Shown: positions 17,439 through 27,197 of the stretch, piece by piece
How positions within the stretch are numbered: the first letter of the stretch is position 1
Layout of the letters: each line of letters starts with the position of its first letter
Assembly (NCBI GenBank): GCA_028280485.1
Contig: JANQLS010000007.1
Span: 81,072 to 145,071 of the forward strand
Source: Planctomycetota bacterium
GTDB lineage: Bacteria; Planctomycetota; UBA8108; JACQVS01
Reading direction: 5' to 3'
DNA: 64,000 bases
Translations under genes and position numbers: made by a program
Notes under the pieces: generated by a model
The model's input: the letters and a program-made list of their open reading frames with translations, nothing else
Databases searched by the model: none
Told to the model about the DNA's origin: nothing

Positions 17439-18320
17439 ATGAAAAATATTCTCAGCGCTATTTTGATAGCACTCATTCCAGCGGTGACGCTGGCTCAAGA
17501 TAATCAAGACGTGCCCACTGACTCTGATGATGGATTTGGTTGGCATCAAGTCACCCTCAATAGCGGCGACCAGTTAACCGTAAAGGTCCTAAAGAAGACG
17601 GATGAAAATCTGACGGGCCATTATCAAAATGTTTATCTTCAAATCGCCTATGAAGACATCAAAGCTGTTCACAGCATTAAAACATTATGGCAGTTGGGTG
17701 TTCCGGCATCTTCTTTACCCCCCGAAAGAGAAATCAAGATTCGAGATGCGATCGAGGACTTGAGTTCTAAGGACATTCACAAAGCTCGAAGAGCGATCAG
17801 CCTGATCGAGTCTGAGTTCCCCGCTTGTCGTCCCATTTTACACGAACACAAATCGAATCCTCTCAGTCGAGTTCGACGTATCGTAGCTAAAACTTTAGGC
17901 CTTAAGGGAAGCGCGGATAAGGATGGAAACATCTTAACGTATTTCCTAAATGACAGCGATCGGTCTGTTCGTTTACTGACGTTGAGAGCCTTGAAAGAAT
18001 TTGGAAGAGAATTTGAAGAGACTCTCTCTAAACACCTTCAACGTGAGAGTGATCTTAAACTCAAAAGAGAAATCTTAAAGACATTGTCTCGTTGGAAATC
18101 TGAATACGCTCTTTCTTACATACTAACGAGTTGGGAATCAGAGAGTGAAGATGATGCTTCTAAAATCGGATCTCATTACATCAAAGCCCTTAAAAAGATT
18201 ACCCGACAAGATTTTGGTCAAGAGCCCGAACAATGGAGAAAGCAGTTGGTGTTCTTACAGGCGGAACGAGAAACTCAGTCTACTTCCGTAGAACTTATCA
18301 ATGAATTGAATACTCAATAA
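17439..18320 (+). CDS. Secreted HEAT-repeat protein
   Basis: 293 residues with a clear signal peptide (LSAILIALIPAVTLAQ, cleavage after about residue 19). Residues about 30-75 form a small beta-rich segment (WHQVTLNSGDQLTVKVL). The rest is helical with HEAT-like units, e.g. RVRRIVAKTLGLKG and SVRLLTLRALKEFG. No catalytic motif is seen. It lies between two pilin-like genes on the same strand, so it may assist assembly or export of those proteins, but this rests on position only. The beta segment followed by helical repeats recalls the N-terminus of the TPR protein at 57409-59838. Confidence 0.75.
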   Translation: MKNILSAILIALIPAVTLAQDNQDVPTDSDDGFGWHQVTLNSGDQLTVKVLKKTDENLTGHYQNVYLQIAYEDIKAVHSIKTLWQLGVPASSLPPEREIKIRDAIEDLSSKDIHKARRAISLIESEFPACRPILHEHKSNPLSRVRRIVAKTLGLKGSADKDGNILTYFLNDSDRSVRLLTLRALKEFGREFEETLSKHLQRESDLKLKREILKTLSRWKSEYALSYILTSWESESEDDASKIGSHYIKALKKITRQDFGQEPEQWRKQLVFLQAERETQSTSVELINELNTQ

Positions 18321-18361
18321 CGATGAGTTTTCGATTCTAAATTGTCAGGGGTTAATAACAA

Positions 18362-18982
18362 GTGGGACTGAGGAAAATCACTCAGGGATTTGGGTCAAAA
18401 GATAGTGCTATGAATAGAAACAGAATAAACTTTTATAATCGGGAGGAAGGTCTCGACCTTCTTCAACCTAAAACGGAGAAGAATTCGGAATCGGGTGCAT
18501 TGCTCATCGAGCTCTCCATCGCCATGACGATTCTGAGTATAGGAATTATGGGATTCCTCTTCTCCTCTCAAGCAAATTTCAGAAGTGCTCAAGATTTAGG
18601 TACTCGACAAGTGCTGACGACAACGTTCAGAAATGCTATCGAAGTACTCAAAAACGATACTTTGAGCAATCTTTACAATAACTACCATCAGCAAGCCATC
18701 ACTCCCCCTTCGGCCATCACGACCGCCCCGGGAAAGAGCACGATGGTAGGTCAACTGCTGGATGACATGGGTAATCCGGCTTCAGTTTTCGTTCAGTTCG
18801 ACGTCGATGAAACCAACTTACCATCTGAATATGGTCCGATTGAAGACCTCGATGGAGATGGGCTCTTACTCACAAACGACGTTTCTTCTAGTTATCAATT
18901 ATTACCTACCCATTTGACATTAACGTATCAAACAACCTCAGGAATGGTCACAAAGGATTTATACCTAGTCTTAGGTAACTAA
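18362..18982 (+). CDS. Pilin-like protein (GspI/PilV type)
   Basis: 206 residues. The class III signal is degenerate but readable: SG|ALLIELSIAMTILSIGIMG, with Ala at +1 and Glu at +5. The long leader of about 45 residues is unusual. A helix (FRSAQDLGTRQVLTTTFRNAIEVLKN) and a compact C-terminal domain with a DLDGDGLLLTND stretch follow; the latter could bind calcium. GTG 18362 is used because AGGGG lies about 11 nt before it; ATG 18410 is the alternative and lacks a ribosome site. Probably cotranscribed with the next gene, which begins 22 bp later after AAGGAGGAGG. Confidence 0.75.
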   Translation: MGLRKITQGFGSKDSAMNRNRINFYNREEGLDLLQPKTEKNSESGALLIELSIAMTILSIGIMGFLFSSQANFRSAQDLGTRQVLTTTFRNAIEVLKNDTLSNLYNNYHQQAITPPSAITTAPGKSTMVGQLLDDMGNPASVFVQFDVDETNLPSEYGPIEDLDGDGLLLTNDVSSSYQLLPTHLTLTYQTTSGMVTKDLYLVLGN

Positions 18983-19004
18983 TACCCTTAAGGAGGAGGA
19001 ACGA

Positions 19005-21284
19005 ATGAGAAATCATTTGAATAGGGAGAGTGGAAACACTCTCATTATGGCGCTGGGGATTATTGCGGCTCTGATCGCATTAACCACAGCGCAGTTTGTA
19101 ATCCTTCAAAGCTCAAGCAAAAAATCGGTCTACGCTGAGCAACGCGAGGATTTAAAACACTATGCCCAATCAGGCTTAAATCTGGCGATTCAGGATCTTC
19201 GCTTCGATATGTCTGACAATATGGGCAAAATCGGTACCCAAGGTTGGTCCGTTTGGGATGACTTTGGAGAAGATGGAAAGCCCCAAACTGGGGATGCTGG
19301 AGAAGGCGATGGTCTCCCCACTTTCGGTGAGCCTAATGTTTCTCCCGTTGCGATCGGTCCAGATTCATTAGAAGCTCAACTGATTGTCTACACTGAAGAC
19401 ACCGCTTGGCCCCAGGTCAAGAGAGTGGTGGCTTCGATCCAAAACGACTCGGCTCAATCATCGATCGAGTCTTACGTGACTTTAGGAAGCACAACGATTC
19501 CTAAAATTGGAGCCCTTTATGTCAACTCTGATGCCCTTATGGATCTTCAGAGTGAGGGATTCACTTTTGACGGAACCGATGTCAATCCCGACGGTTCTGC
19601 AGGACCTGGTGATTCGCTCTACGCGATCGTCACTGGCAAAGCGGATAACCCTGGTGATAACATCACGGCGATCTTAGACCAAGTCGGTCTGGATTACCAA
19701 GATCAGCTCACCGGAAAGGGAGCCTTCCCATCTGTGGGTGAATCGGATGGTTCATTCACGATTGATAGCTTGTACCAAACCTTCAATGCGGTCACTAACA
19801 AGGTCGTCAGTGCGGGTTCTTACAATAACGAAACATGGGGAGATTCTAATAACTACCAAGTCACTAAAATCGATGGAGACGTTACTCTCGACGGTACGGT
19901 GACTGGCGCAGGAGCTTTATTGGTTGACGGCGACTTAACCCTCGCTGGTACTTTCGAATTTGAAGGTCTCGTCTTAGTGAATGGCGAGGTCGATATCTCG
20001 GGTAGTGGCGCTAATGTGGAAACATTTGGGACCATATTAGCCAGTGACGGCATCACGATCACGGACGATGCTGGCACTGTTGTGACGCTACCTCCTACAC
20101 CCAAGCCCAAACCTAAAGTCACTCCCCCTACACCTGAACCCAAACCTGAACCCAAAACTAAGGGTAAAGGCAAGGGCAAGGGCAAGGGCAAAGGTTGCGT
20201 AAAACCTAAATTCCCTGGTCTTAAAGGTAAAGGAAAAGGTAAGGGGAAGGGCTGTGTTAAACCAAAATTCCCCAGCTTGAAAGGTAAAGGGAAGGGCAAA
20301 GGGAAAGGGAAACCTTCATTCCTCCCCTCACCCAAATCTAAAGGAAAAGGTAAAGGGAAGGGTTTTTCTTCACCTAAAAAACCTTGTGCAACCCCTAAAA
20401 AGCCTTGTGCAAAGCCAAAGTATACTCCACCGAAGTATACTCCTAAGAAGCCCTGTGCTAAGCCAAAGTATACTCCGCCTAAATATACACCTAAGAAGCC
20501 TTGCGCAAAGCCGAAGTATACTCCGAAGAAATCTTCAAAAGGTGGCAAGAAGTGCTCAAGCGCACCGAAGGTCTCCTACAGCTTAGCTTACGTGTCATGG
20601 AAGAAATCGAGTTCAAAATCTTGCTCGAAGTCTTCAAGTAAGAGTTCAAGTAAATCTTCTAAGAAATCTTGCTCAAAAACTTCAAGTAAGAAGAGCTGCT
20701 CTAAGCCCGCTCCAAAGCCTAAAGCAACTCCCAAAAAGTCTTGTTCAAAGACCTCTAGTAAAAAGAGTTGCTCTAAGACCACTCCCAAAGCCAAAGGCAA
20801 AGGGAAGGGTAAAGGCAAAGGTACCCCTAATTTCTCACCCAAGCCCCCCAGCTTTAAAGGTAAAGGCAAGGGTAAAGGTAAGGGTTGTGTTAAGCCCAAA
20901 ACTCCCAGCTTTAAAGGGAAAGGTAAGGGTAAAGGCAAAGGTAAAGGCAAAGTATGTCCCAAACCTAAAATTCCGGGCCTAAAAGGTAAAGGCAAGGGAA
21001 AAGGTAAAGGCAAAGGCTGCGCCAAACCAAAAACGAAAGGTAAAGGTAAAGGTAAAGGTAAAGGTAAAGGCAAAGGCAAAGGCAAAGGCAAGGGAAAAGG
21101 ATCTCCTGCTCCAGAACCCAAAAAGCCCCCGACTCCAGATCCTAAGCCTAAGACCAAGGTGATCCCCGGTGGAGCACCCACGGTGAACTTCCAGTACAGT
21201 TCTCAAGTGATCGATAACCTTCAGAACTTACTGAACTCTTCACCACCTCCAATTGTGGACATTAAAGTGAAGAGCCTCGATTGA
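19005..21284 (+). CDS. PilX-like protein with giant Lys-Gly/Cys low-complexity region
   Basis: 759 residues. The N-terminus ([24 protein letters not shown], then a helix with [14 protein letters not shown]) matches PilX-type minor pilins. Residues about 60-360 are beta-rich; positions about 290-350 ([31 protein letters not shown]) form a short beta-helix-like run typical of PilX C-terminal domains. Residues about 362-722 are then almost wholly low complexity: (KG)n blocks separated by [13 protein letters not shown] spacers, a [16 protein letters not shown] block, a Lys/Ser/Cys block, more (KG)n, and a Pro-rich end. About 40 ordinary residues close the protein. The extension should be extremely basic with many Cys. 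A near-perfect ribosome site (AAGGAGGAGG) precedes ATG, and a strong terminator follows. Confidence 0.85.
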   Translation: MRNHLNRESGNTLIMALGIIAALIALTTAQFVILQSSSKKSVYAEQREDLKHYAQSGLNLAIQDLRFDMSDNMGKIGTQGWSVWDDFGEDGKPQTGDAGEGDGLPTFGEPNVSPVAIGPDSLEAQLIVYTEDTAWPQVKRVVASIQNDSAQSSIESYVTLGSTTIPKIGALYVNSDALMDLQSEGFTFDGTDVNPDGSAGPGDSLYAIVTGKADNPGDNITAILDQVGLDYQDQLTGKGAFPSVGESDGSFTIDSLYQTFNAVTNKVVSAGSYNNETWGDSNNYQVTKIDGDVTLDGTVTGAGALLVDGDLTLAGTFEFEGLVLVNGEVDISGSGANVETFGTILASDGITITDDAGTVVTLPPTPKPKPKVTPPTPEPKPEPKTKGKGKGKGKGKGCVKPKFPGLKGKGKGKGKGCVKPKFPSLKGKGKGKGKGKPSFLPSPKSKGKGKGKGFSSPKKPCATPKKPCAKPKYTPPKYTPKKPCAKPKYTPPKYTPKKPCAKPKYTPKKSSKGGKKCSSAPKVSYSLAYVSWKKSSSKSCSKSSSKSSSKSSKKSCSKTSSKKSCSKPAPKPKATPKKSCSKTSSKKSCSKTTPKAKGKGKGKGKGTPNFSPKPPSFKGKGKGKGKGCVKPKTPSFKGKGKGKGKGKGKVCPKPKIPGLKGKGKGKGKGKGCAKPKTKGKGKGKGKGKGKGKGKGKGKGSPAPEPKKPPTPDPKPKTKVIPGGAPTVNFQYSSQVIDNLQNLLNSSPPPIVDIKVKSLD
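20092..21170 (+). repeat. Coding low-complexity tract ((Lys-Gly)n, [10 protein letters not shown], Ser/Lys/Cys)
   Basis: Imperfect tandem repeats inside the preceding CDS. The (Lys-Gly)n blocks lie at about 20158-20365 and 20798-21100. The [16 protein letters not shown] block is about 20376-20530 and the Ser/Lys/Cys block about 20600-20790. Lys codons alternate AAA/AAG and Gly codons GGT/GGC/GGA/GGG with no fixed period. Protein sequence is therefore conserved while the DNA has drifted. Confidence 0.9.
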
Positions 21285-21339
21285 GGAAGTTGATTGAAGA
21301 ATCAATAAACACTGAATCAAGGTAAACTCCACTTAAGGT

Positions 21340-21378
21340 AAAGCCAGCCACTCGATTTCGAGTGGCTGGCTTTTTTTA
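21340..21378 (+). terminator. Strong Rho-independent terminator
   Basis: A perfect stem of about 16 bp (AAAGCCAGCCACTCGA with TCGAGTGGCTGGCTTT) with a TT loop is followed by a T tract. It sits 56 bp after the stop of the Lys-Gly pilin-like gene and closes the pilin-like group. Confidence 0.93.
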
Positions 21379-21392
21379 TGATATTCAATTCG

Positions 21393-21500
21393 TTTGTAGG
21401 GGCAGGGCTTGCCCCTGCCCAATTCCTTGAACGAAGTCATCATCTAAAATGACTCACGTATGCCCGGGAAACGGGCGCCCGCAAGGGACGCCCCTACAAA
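21393..21500. repeat. Small palindromic repeat with terminal inverted ends
   Basis: TTTGTAGGGGC at 21393 and its exact complement GCCCCTACAAA ending at 21500 bound a 108-bp element. Inside are GGGGCAGG/CCTGCCCC-type and GGGCGCCC palindromes. TGTAGGGGC-ended elements of this kind recur in many bacterial genomes as non-autonomous repeats. No coding capacity. Confidence 0.65.
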
Positions 21501-21522
21501 TTCGGCTACGGGCTAATAATGA

Positions 21523-22950
21523 TCAATCAGGTCGACGAACCAACACCGCCGCAAAAAAACCATCCGTTCGGTGCCAATCTGGAAAGAGTCTCAAATACGG
21601 ATCGCCCTTCGTAATTAACTGCGGTAATCGTTCCCCTAATCGAGTTTTCTCAAAAGGCAATACTTTAAATTCTGAATGAGCTTCTAAGAACGACCGAATG
21701 ACTATTTCATTCTCTTGAGGAAGCAAGCTACAAGTTGAATAGATTAACCTCCCACCGGGACTCACCAAGGAACAAAAGCGATTCAGTATTTTCAATTGAA
21801 GCTGAGATAATTCCTCAATATACTTTGTATCAATCTTCCCTCGCGCTTCTGGCTTCCGCCCCAAAACGCCCGATCCGGAACAGGGAACATCCAAGAGCAC
21901 CCGTTTGGTTTTCCCAATTAAAGAATTAAATTTCTCGGGAAGCTCACCCTCGGGGCTCAGAAGCTCCATTTGAATATTTTGGTGTCCTGCTCGTTTCGCC
22001 CGACGTTTTAACTCTTTAAGTTTCCACTGGCTGGAAGGCAGGTCGAAAGCGATGACTTGACCTCTCGCCTTCAAAAGATCCGCCAGGTGAAGGGCCTTGC
22101 CGCCTCGACCACAACAAGCATCGACCACTTGAGATTTTGGTAAGGGATCGACCAATTCCCCTATAAGCTGACTTCCCTCATCCTGAATTTCAAAAAGCCC
22201 TTCATGGAACGCCGGGAGCTTAAAAAGATTCGTATACTTCTTAAGGATCAATCCCGAATCGGAGTAAGGGGTCACTTCGCAATCGATGTTGAGGTCTCTA
22301 AACTGAGCGAGAAGATCAGCGGGATGGGTCTTCTGAGTGTTCACCCGAAGGATTTGAAGTGGAGTACGATCAAAATATTTTAAAATATCTCGGGTGCGAT
22401 CGACTCCAAATAATTCGATCCACTTTGAAACTAATTCATCGTGAAGGGAATACTCGATCGCAATTTTCTCAACTTCAGAAAGCTCTAACCACTCTTCACG
22501 TTCACGTACTTCACCGAGAGTTTCCCAGCTTACTTTTTTAAGAATCTGCTGGGCTTCAGCCGGCCGCAATCTCTCGTTCAAGACTTCCCAGCTCAAGATC
22601 AAAGCCAGATCTCTTTCTTCCCCCGAAAGGTTATCGGCCTCTCCATGCTCTAGAGCGAAATGGAGAAAGCGTTGAGATTTGAAAACGCTCTGAACCTGAC
22701 GAACGACTTTCCCCTTAATCCTTTCATCGAGATTTCGGCGATTTTTAAACTCTTTTTCAAACTGTTGCGCTAAAAAGCTCTCGTTTCTTCGGATCTCCCC
22801 CAAAATTTTGAGTGAGATCTCGCGCACGATACTCCCCTCATCACGGTCCGGGCTTTCACCGAAAGGTAAAGATGCGGGAGATCTTCTCGAGGGAGATTCC
22901 CTTCTTCTTCGTTTTGAGCTATGATCAAAGTTTCGTTTTTTTCCGGGCAT
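21523..22950 (-). CDS. rsmB: 16S rRNA cytosine-C5 methyltransferase RsmB-like
   Basis: 475 residues. A basic, Arg/Ser-rich tail (1-40) precedes a NusB-like RNA-binding domain (about 42-170, IVREISLKILGEIRRNESF). The Rossmann methyltransferase domain follows. SAM motif I is VDACCGRGGKALHLAD (about 275), motif IV is LLDVPCSGSGVLGRKPE, and motif VI is IYSTCSLLPQENE; the two Cys (PCS and TCS) are the release and nucleophile residues of RNA m5C enzymes. Family members methylate C967 of 16S rRNA with S-adenosylmethionine. The NusB-like plus MTase order is the RsmB/Sun arrangement. Divergent from the radical SAM gene. Confidence 0.9.
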   Translation of the reverse strand: MPGKKRNFDHSSKRRRRESPSRRSPASLPFGESPDRDEGSIVREISLKILGEIRRNESFLAQQFEKEFKNRRNLDERIKGKVVRQVQSVFKSQRFLHFALEHGEADNLSGEERDLALILSWEVLNERLRPAEAQQILKKVSWETLGEVREREEWLELSEVEKIAIEYSLHDELVSKWIELFGVDRTRDILKYFDRTPLQILRVNTQKTHPADLLAQFRDLNIDCEVTPYSDSGLILKKYTNLFKLPAFHEGLFEIQDEGSQLIGELVDPLPKSQVVDACCGRGGKALHLADLLKARGQVIAFDLPSSQWKLKELKRRAKRAGHQNIQMELLSPEGELPEKFNSLIGKTKRVLLDVPCSGSGVLGRKPEARGKIDTKYIEELSQLQLKILNRFCSLVSPGGRLIYSTCSLLPQENEIVIRSFLEAHSEFKVLPFEKTRLGERLPQLITKGDPYLRLFPDWHRTDGFFAAVLVRRPD

Positions 22951-23040
22951 ACTATACTGTTAGGCTTACTTTTTGATTAGTTTTAGCCCTGCTAATTCAA
23001 TCAGATCTCTAAAAACCTGAAAGCAATCAGGAGTTCATCC

Positions 23041-25071
23041 TTGGTTTCAATCTCGTCTCAATCTACTGCTTTACCTCAGTATCGGGGTCCATTTAATGGC
23101 ATTCCCTTTGAGGTGAGAGCGCCCGATTCTACTCCTTTAGTCACCACTAAAGAAGAGATGGAAGAGCGTGGCTGGAACCAAGTCGACATCGTCTTTGTAA
23201 CCGGTGACGCCTATATCGACCATCCCAGCTTCGCTATGGCCTTACTCGGTCGCCTTCTGGAAGCAGCGGGATTCAAGGTAGCGATTCTCAGCCAACCCGA
23301 CTGGCGAAACTGTGACGCTTGGAAACAATTCGGGCGTCCTCGACTGTTCTTTGCCATCAGCGCCGGGAACATGGACTCCATGATCAACAAGTATACGGCG
23401 AATCGAAAGGTTCGAAATGATGATGCCTACAGTCCCGGGGGAAAGATCGGACACCGCCCGGATCGAGCGACTTTGTCTTACTGCCAACGCTCTCGGGAAG
23501 CTTACAAAGACGTCCCCATCATCGCCGGAGGCGTTGAAGCGAGCTTGCGTCGACTCTCGCACTATGATTATTGGAGCGATAAAGTCAAGCGTTCAATTTT
23601 GATGGACGCCAAACCCGACCTCCTCGTCTTCGGAATGGGAGAGCGCGGGATCATCGAAATTGCGCATCGACTCGATCAGGGAGAATCGGTCAAAGATCTC
23701 CGATCGATGCGAGGCACGGCGTATCGCCTGGGTGCCAAAGAAGAAATTCCGTCTTCCTCCTTTGAAACCGTCGAACTCCCCTCATATGAGGACGTGGAGC
23801 AAGACACCCTCGCCTTCTGCGAGATGACTCGAATCTCTCATTTAGAAACGAATCCTCTCAACGCAAAAAGATTAACTCAATTACACGGGCGAGAAACCAT
23901 CGTCGCCAACCCACCAGCTCTTCCTCTCAATCGAGATGAAATGGATTTGGTTTACGGACTCCCCTTCACCCGAAAACCCCATCCCAAGTACGGAAAGAAC
24001 AAAATCCCAGCCTTTGAAGTCGTCAAAGACTCAGTCCAAATCATGCGGGGCTGTTTTGGTGGCTGCACGTTTTGCTCGATCACCGCCCACGAAGGCAGGA
24101 TCATCCAGAGTCGAAGTGAGGAGTCGGTCCTCAGTGAAATTAAAAAGATGACTCAAGACCCCGACTTCAAAGGAATCGTCAGCGACATCGGTGGTCCCAC
24201 GGCCAACATGTATGAGATGCGCTGTAAGAAGCCTGAAGTGGAAGCGATCTGTAAACGCTTGAGTTGTGTGCATCCAACGATTTGCAAACTCTTAGACACC
24301 AGTCACAAGCCCATCCTCAGCTTGATGAAGAAATCACGGGAAATCGACGGAGTCCGCAAAGTCTTCGTCGCGTCCGGCATTCGCATGGACCTCGCCCGAA
24401 AAGATCAAGAATACTTGAAGGAACTTGCCGAACATCATGTGGGGGGTTGTTTGAAGGTTGCTCCCGAGCACACCGATCCTCAAGTTCTCGACTATATGAA
24501 AAAGCCGGATAAAGAAGACTTCGTTAAGTTCGGCAAAGAATTCAAAAAAGCTTCAAACTCTGTCGGCAAAAAACAATATTTAGTCCCCTACTTTATCGCG
24601 AGCCATCCGGGAAGCACTTTAGATTCTATGATCGACCTCGCACTCTTCTTAAAGCATAATCACTACAAGCCCGATCAGGTTCAAGATTTCGTTCCCAGCC
24701 CTTTCGATATTGCAGCTTGCATGTATCACACCGGTCTCGACCCCTTTACGAAAAAACCCGTTCCGGTGGCAAAGCATCTCCGAGACCGAAAACTGCAACG
24801 AGCCCTTCTCCAGTTCTTTAAGCCTGAAAATTATTTTGAAGTTAGAAAAGCATTAGAACAAGCCGGCCGAAAAGATCTCATCGGAGATGGTTGCGATTGC
24901 CTGATCCCCCACAAAGCTCCCAAAGAGGCCATCGATCAGCGCCGGAAAAAAGCACAAAAAGAGATCACGGAACAAACCTCAGGTGATCACATTCGCTCTA
25001 AAGGCTATCGCCCCCATCGTAAGAGTGCAAAACGGCGTTCCGGAAAGAAACGGCCTAAAAATCAGCCTTAA
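23041..25071 (+). CDS. YgiQ-family radical SAM protein
   Basis: 676-residue radical SAM enzyme of the YgiQ family. Conserved N-terminal region ([36 protein letters not shown]) and the [4Fe-4S] site C-F-G-G-C-T-F-C (C-x3-C-x2-C, about residue 337). Later motifs are [13 protein letters not shown] and [10 protein letters not shown]. The C-terminal 60 residues are Lys/Arg-rich. The reaction of YgiQ proteins is not established to my knowledge. The start is TTG at 23041: AGGAG sits eight bases upstream, and no ATG occurs before residue 40, well inside the conserved region. Not obviously tied to its neighbours. Confidence 0.9.
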   Translation: MVSISSQSTALPQYRGPFNGIPFEVRAPDSTPLVTTKEEMEERGWNQVDIVFVTGDAYIDHPSFAMALLGRLLEAAGFKVAILSQPDWRNCDAWKQFGRPRLFFAISAGNMDSMINKYTANRKVRNDDAYSPGGKIGHRPDRATLSYCQRSREAYKDVPIIAGGVEASLRRLSHYDYWSDKVKRSILMDAKPDLLVFGMGERGIIEIAHRLDQGESVKDLRSMRGTAYRLGAKEEIPSSSFETVELPSYEDVEQDTLAFCEMTRISHLETNPLNAKRLTQLHGRETIVANPPALPLNRDEMDLVYGLPFTRKPHPKYGKNKIPAFEVVKDSVQIMRGCFGGCTFCSITAHEGRIIQSRSEESVLSEIKKMTQDPDFKGIVSDIGGPTANMYEMRCKKPEVEAICKRLSCVHPTICKLLDTSHKPILSLMKKSREIDGVRKVFVASGIRMDLARKDQEYLKELAEHHVGGCLKVAPEHTDPQVLDYMKKPDKEDFVKFGKEFKKASNSVGKKQYLVPYFIASHPGSTLDSMIDLALFLKHNHYKPDQVQDFVPSPFDIAACMYHTGLDPFTKKPVPVAKHLRDRKLQRALLQFFKPENYFEVRKALEQAGRKDLIGDGCDCLIPHKAPKEAIDQRRKKAQKEITEQTSGDHIRSKGYRPHRKSAKRRSGKKRPKNQP

Positions 25072-25279
25072 CCCTTAAAGTATTTCTTTTACGGGCTGAA
25101 TCTTGGTTTAAGATTGATGAAAGCTCCATCAGGTTTTGCCGGTCAAATCTCCAAATCTCCAAAATTAAATCTGCTTCCGCTAGACAACCGGAACTCATAT
25201 TTAATCAATTTTACGAATGTTTTAACGAGCGATGACGAGCTCTGATCAGAGTTCGTTAATAGCTTGGGAGGGTCGAATC

Positions 25280-26665
25280 ATGAAACTGGTGCACAAAAAT
25301 TTCATTGGAATCTTATTACTGGGTGGAATCTTTTTTATCCTCTCGCCCTCCATTACCTCCGCTGGAGGACCGCAGTTTATCCGGGGCGATGTGAATCAAG
25401 ATGGAAATGTGGATATCACCGATCCTATTCTCGGACTACAGTACCTGTTTTTGGGTGTTGAAGTCGGCGATTGCCTGATTTCTTTAGATACCGATGCTTC
25501 CGATTTTATCGATATCACGGATAACATTTGGACTCTTGTTCATCTGTTCCAAGGCCTAGCTCCCCCGCGCGCGCCTTATCCAGACTGTGGCTTTGCTGAA
25601 CCCGGTGAAATCAATGGATTAGACTGTGCCGGTGGCCATGAAGCTTGTGATCCCTTTTTCAATGAGATCACTCAAGTTCAATTATCCTTCCAGGAGATGA
25701 CGACCATCGCCGGTAAAGGGGAAAACTTGACCGACTCCAACGCCTGGCAATCAAGCTTTGAAGGCGGCTTGGCAACAGAAGCAGAGCTCTCTCGTCCCCA
25801 TATGGCATTGGGAGATGATCAAGGTAATTTATACATCGCCGACAAAGATGCCCACGCCATACGAAAGGTTACTCCGGATGGAAAAATCCATACCGTGGCG
25901 GGTACCGGAACGCCCGGATTTAACGGCGATGATGAAGGTCCGGCAACTTCAAAACAATTGAATGAACCCAATGGTCTCTGGGTTCAAGCCGACGGTACTT
26001 TCTATATCCTCGACAAAGACAACGAACGAATCAGGAAAGTCGATACCGAAGGTACGATGAGTACCCTCTTCCAAGTTCCTGGCCTGAGAACGGGTCGTGG
26101 TCTCTGGGTCAGCGATGACGAAACATTAGCTTATGTAGCTTCCCGATCGGCCTTGGCTTCTTGGACCCCCGAACATGGAGTACGCGTCTTAAGTGCAGGC
26201 TTCTCCCAATTGGGGAACTTCATCGTTCGTAACAATGGAGAAATCATCGCCACCGATCGTAACGCCAATTTAGTTTATAGAGTCGATAGCTCCACCGGAG
26301 AAAAAGAAATCATCGCCGGCAATGGATCGACCTCGGGAGGTGGCGATGGCGAAGCGGGAGTCGATACAGGCCTCAACCAAGTCAGGGGAGTTTGGGAATT
26401 CCAAGATACCGGAGGGCTCTTCTTAGCGACTCAGACGGGAAGCCAAGTCTGGTATTTAGATACCGAAGGAACGATCCACCTCATGGTTGATGGCTCTCCC
26501 AACCACAGCCACTCAGGTGACGGCGAACACTTCACCACTGAAGGGCAGAAGGTCAGCAACATTCGCAGTGTCACTCAAGATCGCCAAGGCAATCTCTTGA
26601 TCACCGAGCACGATGGTGGCTTCGTTCGCAAGGTGATTTATGAGTTGATCTTGCCTTTGGATTGA
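25280..26665 (+). CDS. Secreted dockerin-like/NHL-repeat protein
   Basis: 461 residues. Signal peptide (FIGILLLGGIFFILSPSITSA). A dockerin-like pair follows: FIRGDVNQDGNVDITDPILG and DTDASDFIDITDNIWTL, each a calcium-loop plus helix, spaced by YLFLG. From about residue 140 there is an NHL/beta-propeller region with repeated blades such as MALGDDQGNLYIADKDAHAI, MVDG and LLITEHDGG. NHL propellers bind proteins, RNA or sugars; the ligand here is unknown. The start is ATG 25280 because GGGAGG lies eight bases upstream; the frame stays open to 25232. Followed at 26712 by a large perfect REP-like hairpin that may end transcription. Confidence 0.85.
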   Translation: MKLVHKNFIGILLLGGIFFILSPSITSAGGPQFIRGDVNQDGNVDITDPILGLQYLFLGVEVGDCLISLDTDASDFIDITDNIWTLVHLFQGLAPPRAPYPDCGFAEPGEINGLDCAGGHEACDPFFNEITQVQLSFQEMTTIAGKGENLTDSNAWQSSFEGGLATEAELSRPHMALGDDQGNLYIADKDAHAIRKVTPDGKIHTVAGTGTPGFNGDDEGPATSKQLNEPNGLWVQADGTFYILDKDNERIRKVDTEGTMSTLFQVPGLRTGRGLWVSDDETLAYVASRSALASWTPEHGVRVLSAGFSQLGNFIVRNNGEIIATDRNANLVYRVDSSTGEKEIIAGNGSTSGGGDGEAGVDTGLNQVRGVWEFQDTGGLFLATQTGSQVWYLDTEGTIHLMVDGSPNHSHSGDGEHFTTEGQKVSNIRSVTQDRQGNLLITEHDGGFVRKVIYELILPLD

Positions 26666-26711
26666 GTGCACTCCTCGCTCTGCGAGTTTTTGAATTATTA
26701 AAACTTCCAAC

Positions 26712-26787
26712 TTAACTAGCCCGAAGCGCTAGCGAGGGATCCATTCTTAATAGTATTGACCCCTCGCTAGCGCTTCGGGCTAGTTAA
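26712..26787. repeat. Perfect REP-like inverted pair (27-bp arms)
   Basis: Arms 26712-26738 and 26761-26787 are exact reverse complements (27 of 27), enclosing 22 bp. Each arm begins TTAACTAGCCCGAAGCG and ends GCTAGCGAGGG. It stands 47 bp past the NHL gene stop and could act as a transcript end or 3' stabiliser. No T tract follows, so it is not called a terminator. Confidence 0.9.
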
Positions 26788-27197
26788 CTCTACTACTCGG
26801 AAATTTATGCTGAGTTATAGTCTAAGTGTTTCGTTAAGCTATTCACGATAAATGAGGCTTAAGCCCTAACCCATTCTCCGTAATAATTGTCGCTTCGATC
26901 CTTGAGATGGCTGTCCGATAAAACCGGACTCCCCCCTACCTTGAGGTAAAACCTCCTTTACGACAGTATGACTGCAAAGAGATTCAGCAAAACACAAAGC
27001 TTTGAGATATAAAGGCTTACCTTATATAGCAGAGGCGAAAGGATCATTTGGCCTTAGGTTTGCAAACAGTAGGTGCATTAAAATCTAGGAGTGCGAACTA
27101 GGGTTGGTCTCCTACAAGTCCTCAGATCAAGCAGCACTCCCTTGATCCGTTTTTGTTGAATAAAAAGAGGCCTAGTTTTCAGAGAGAAGGGTCGTCC
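26788..27197. other. Intergenic leader, no gene seen
   Basis: About 410 bp before the next dockerin-like gene, with no coding frame supported. Small foldable pieces occur: CTTGAGGTAAAACCTC near 26940, and TAGGAG...CTCCTA spanning about 27088-27116. It was compared by eye with the c-di-GMP-I riboswitch pattern and does not match. Function of the leader unknown. Confidence 0.3.

Noticed and set aside
19853..21206. Long minus-strand frames opposite the Lys-Gly tract (about 231 and 197 codons)
   Set aside because: They are mirror translations of (Lys-Gly)n, giving PLPLPLP runs, with no ribosome site, and follow the codon pattern of the real plus-strand gene.
26880..27140. c-di-GMP riboswitch in the leader of the dockerin/cohesin-like gene
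   Set aside because: The conserved core segments of the class I motif could not be placed; only short generic hairpins are present.
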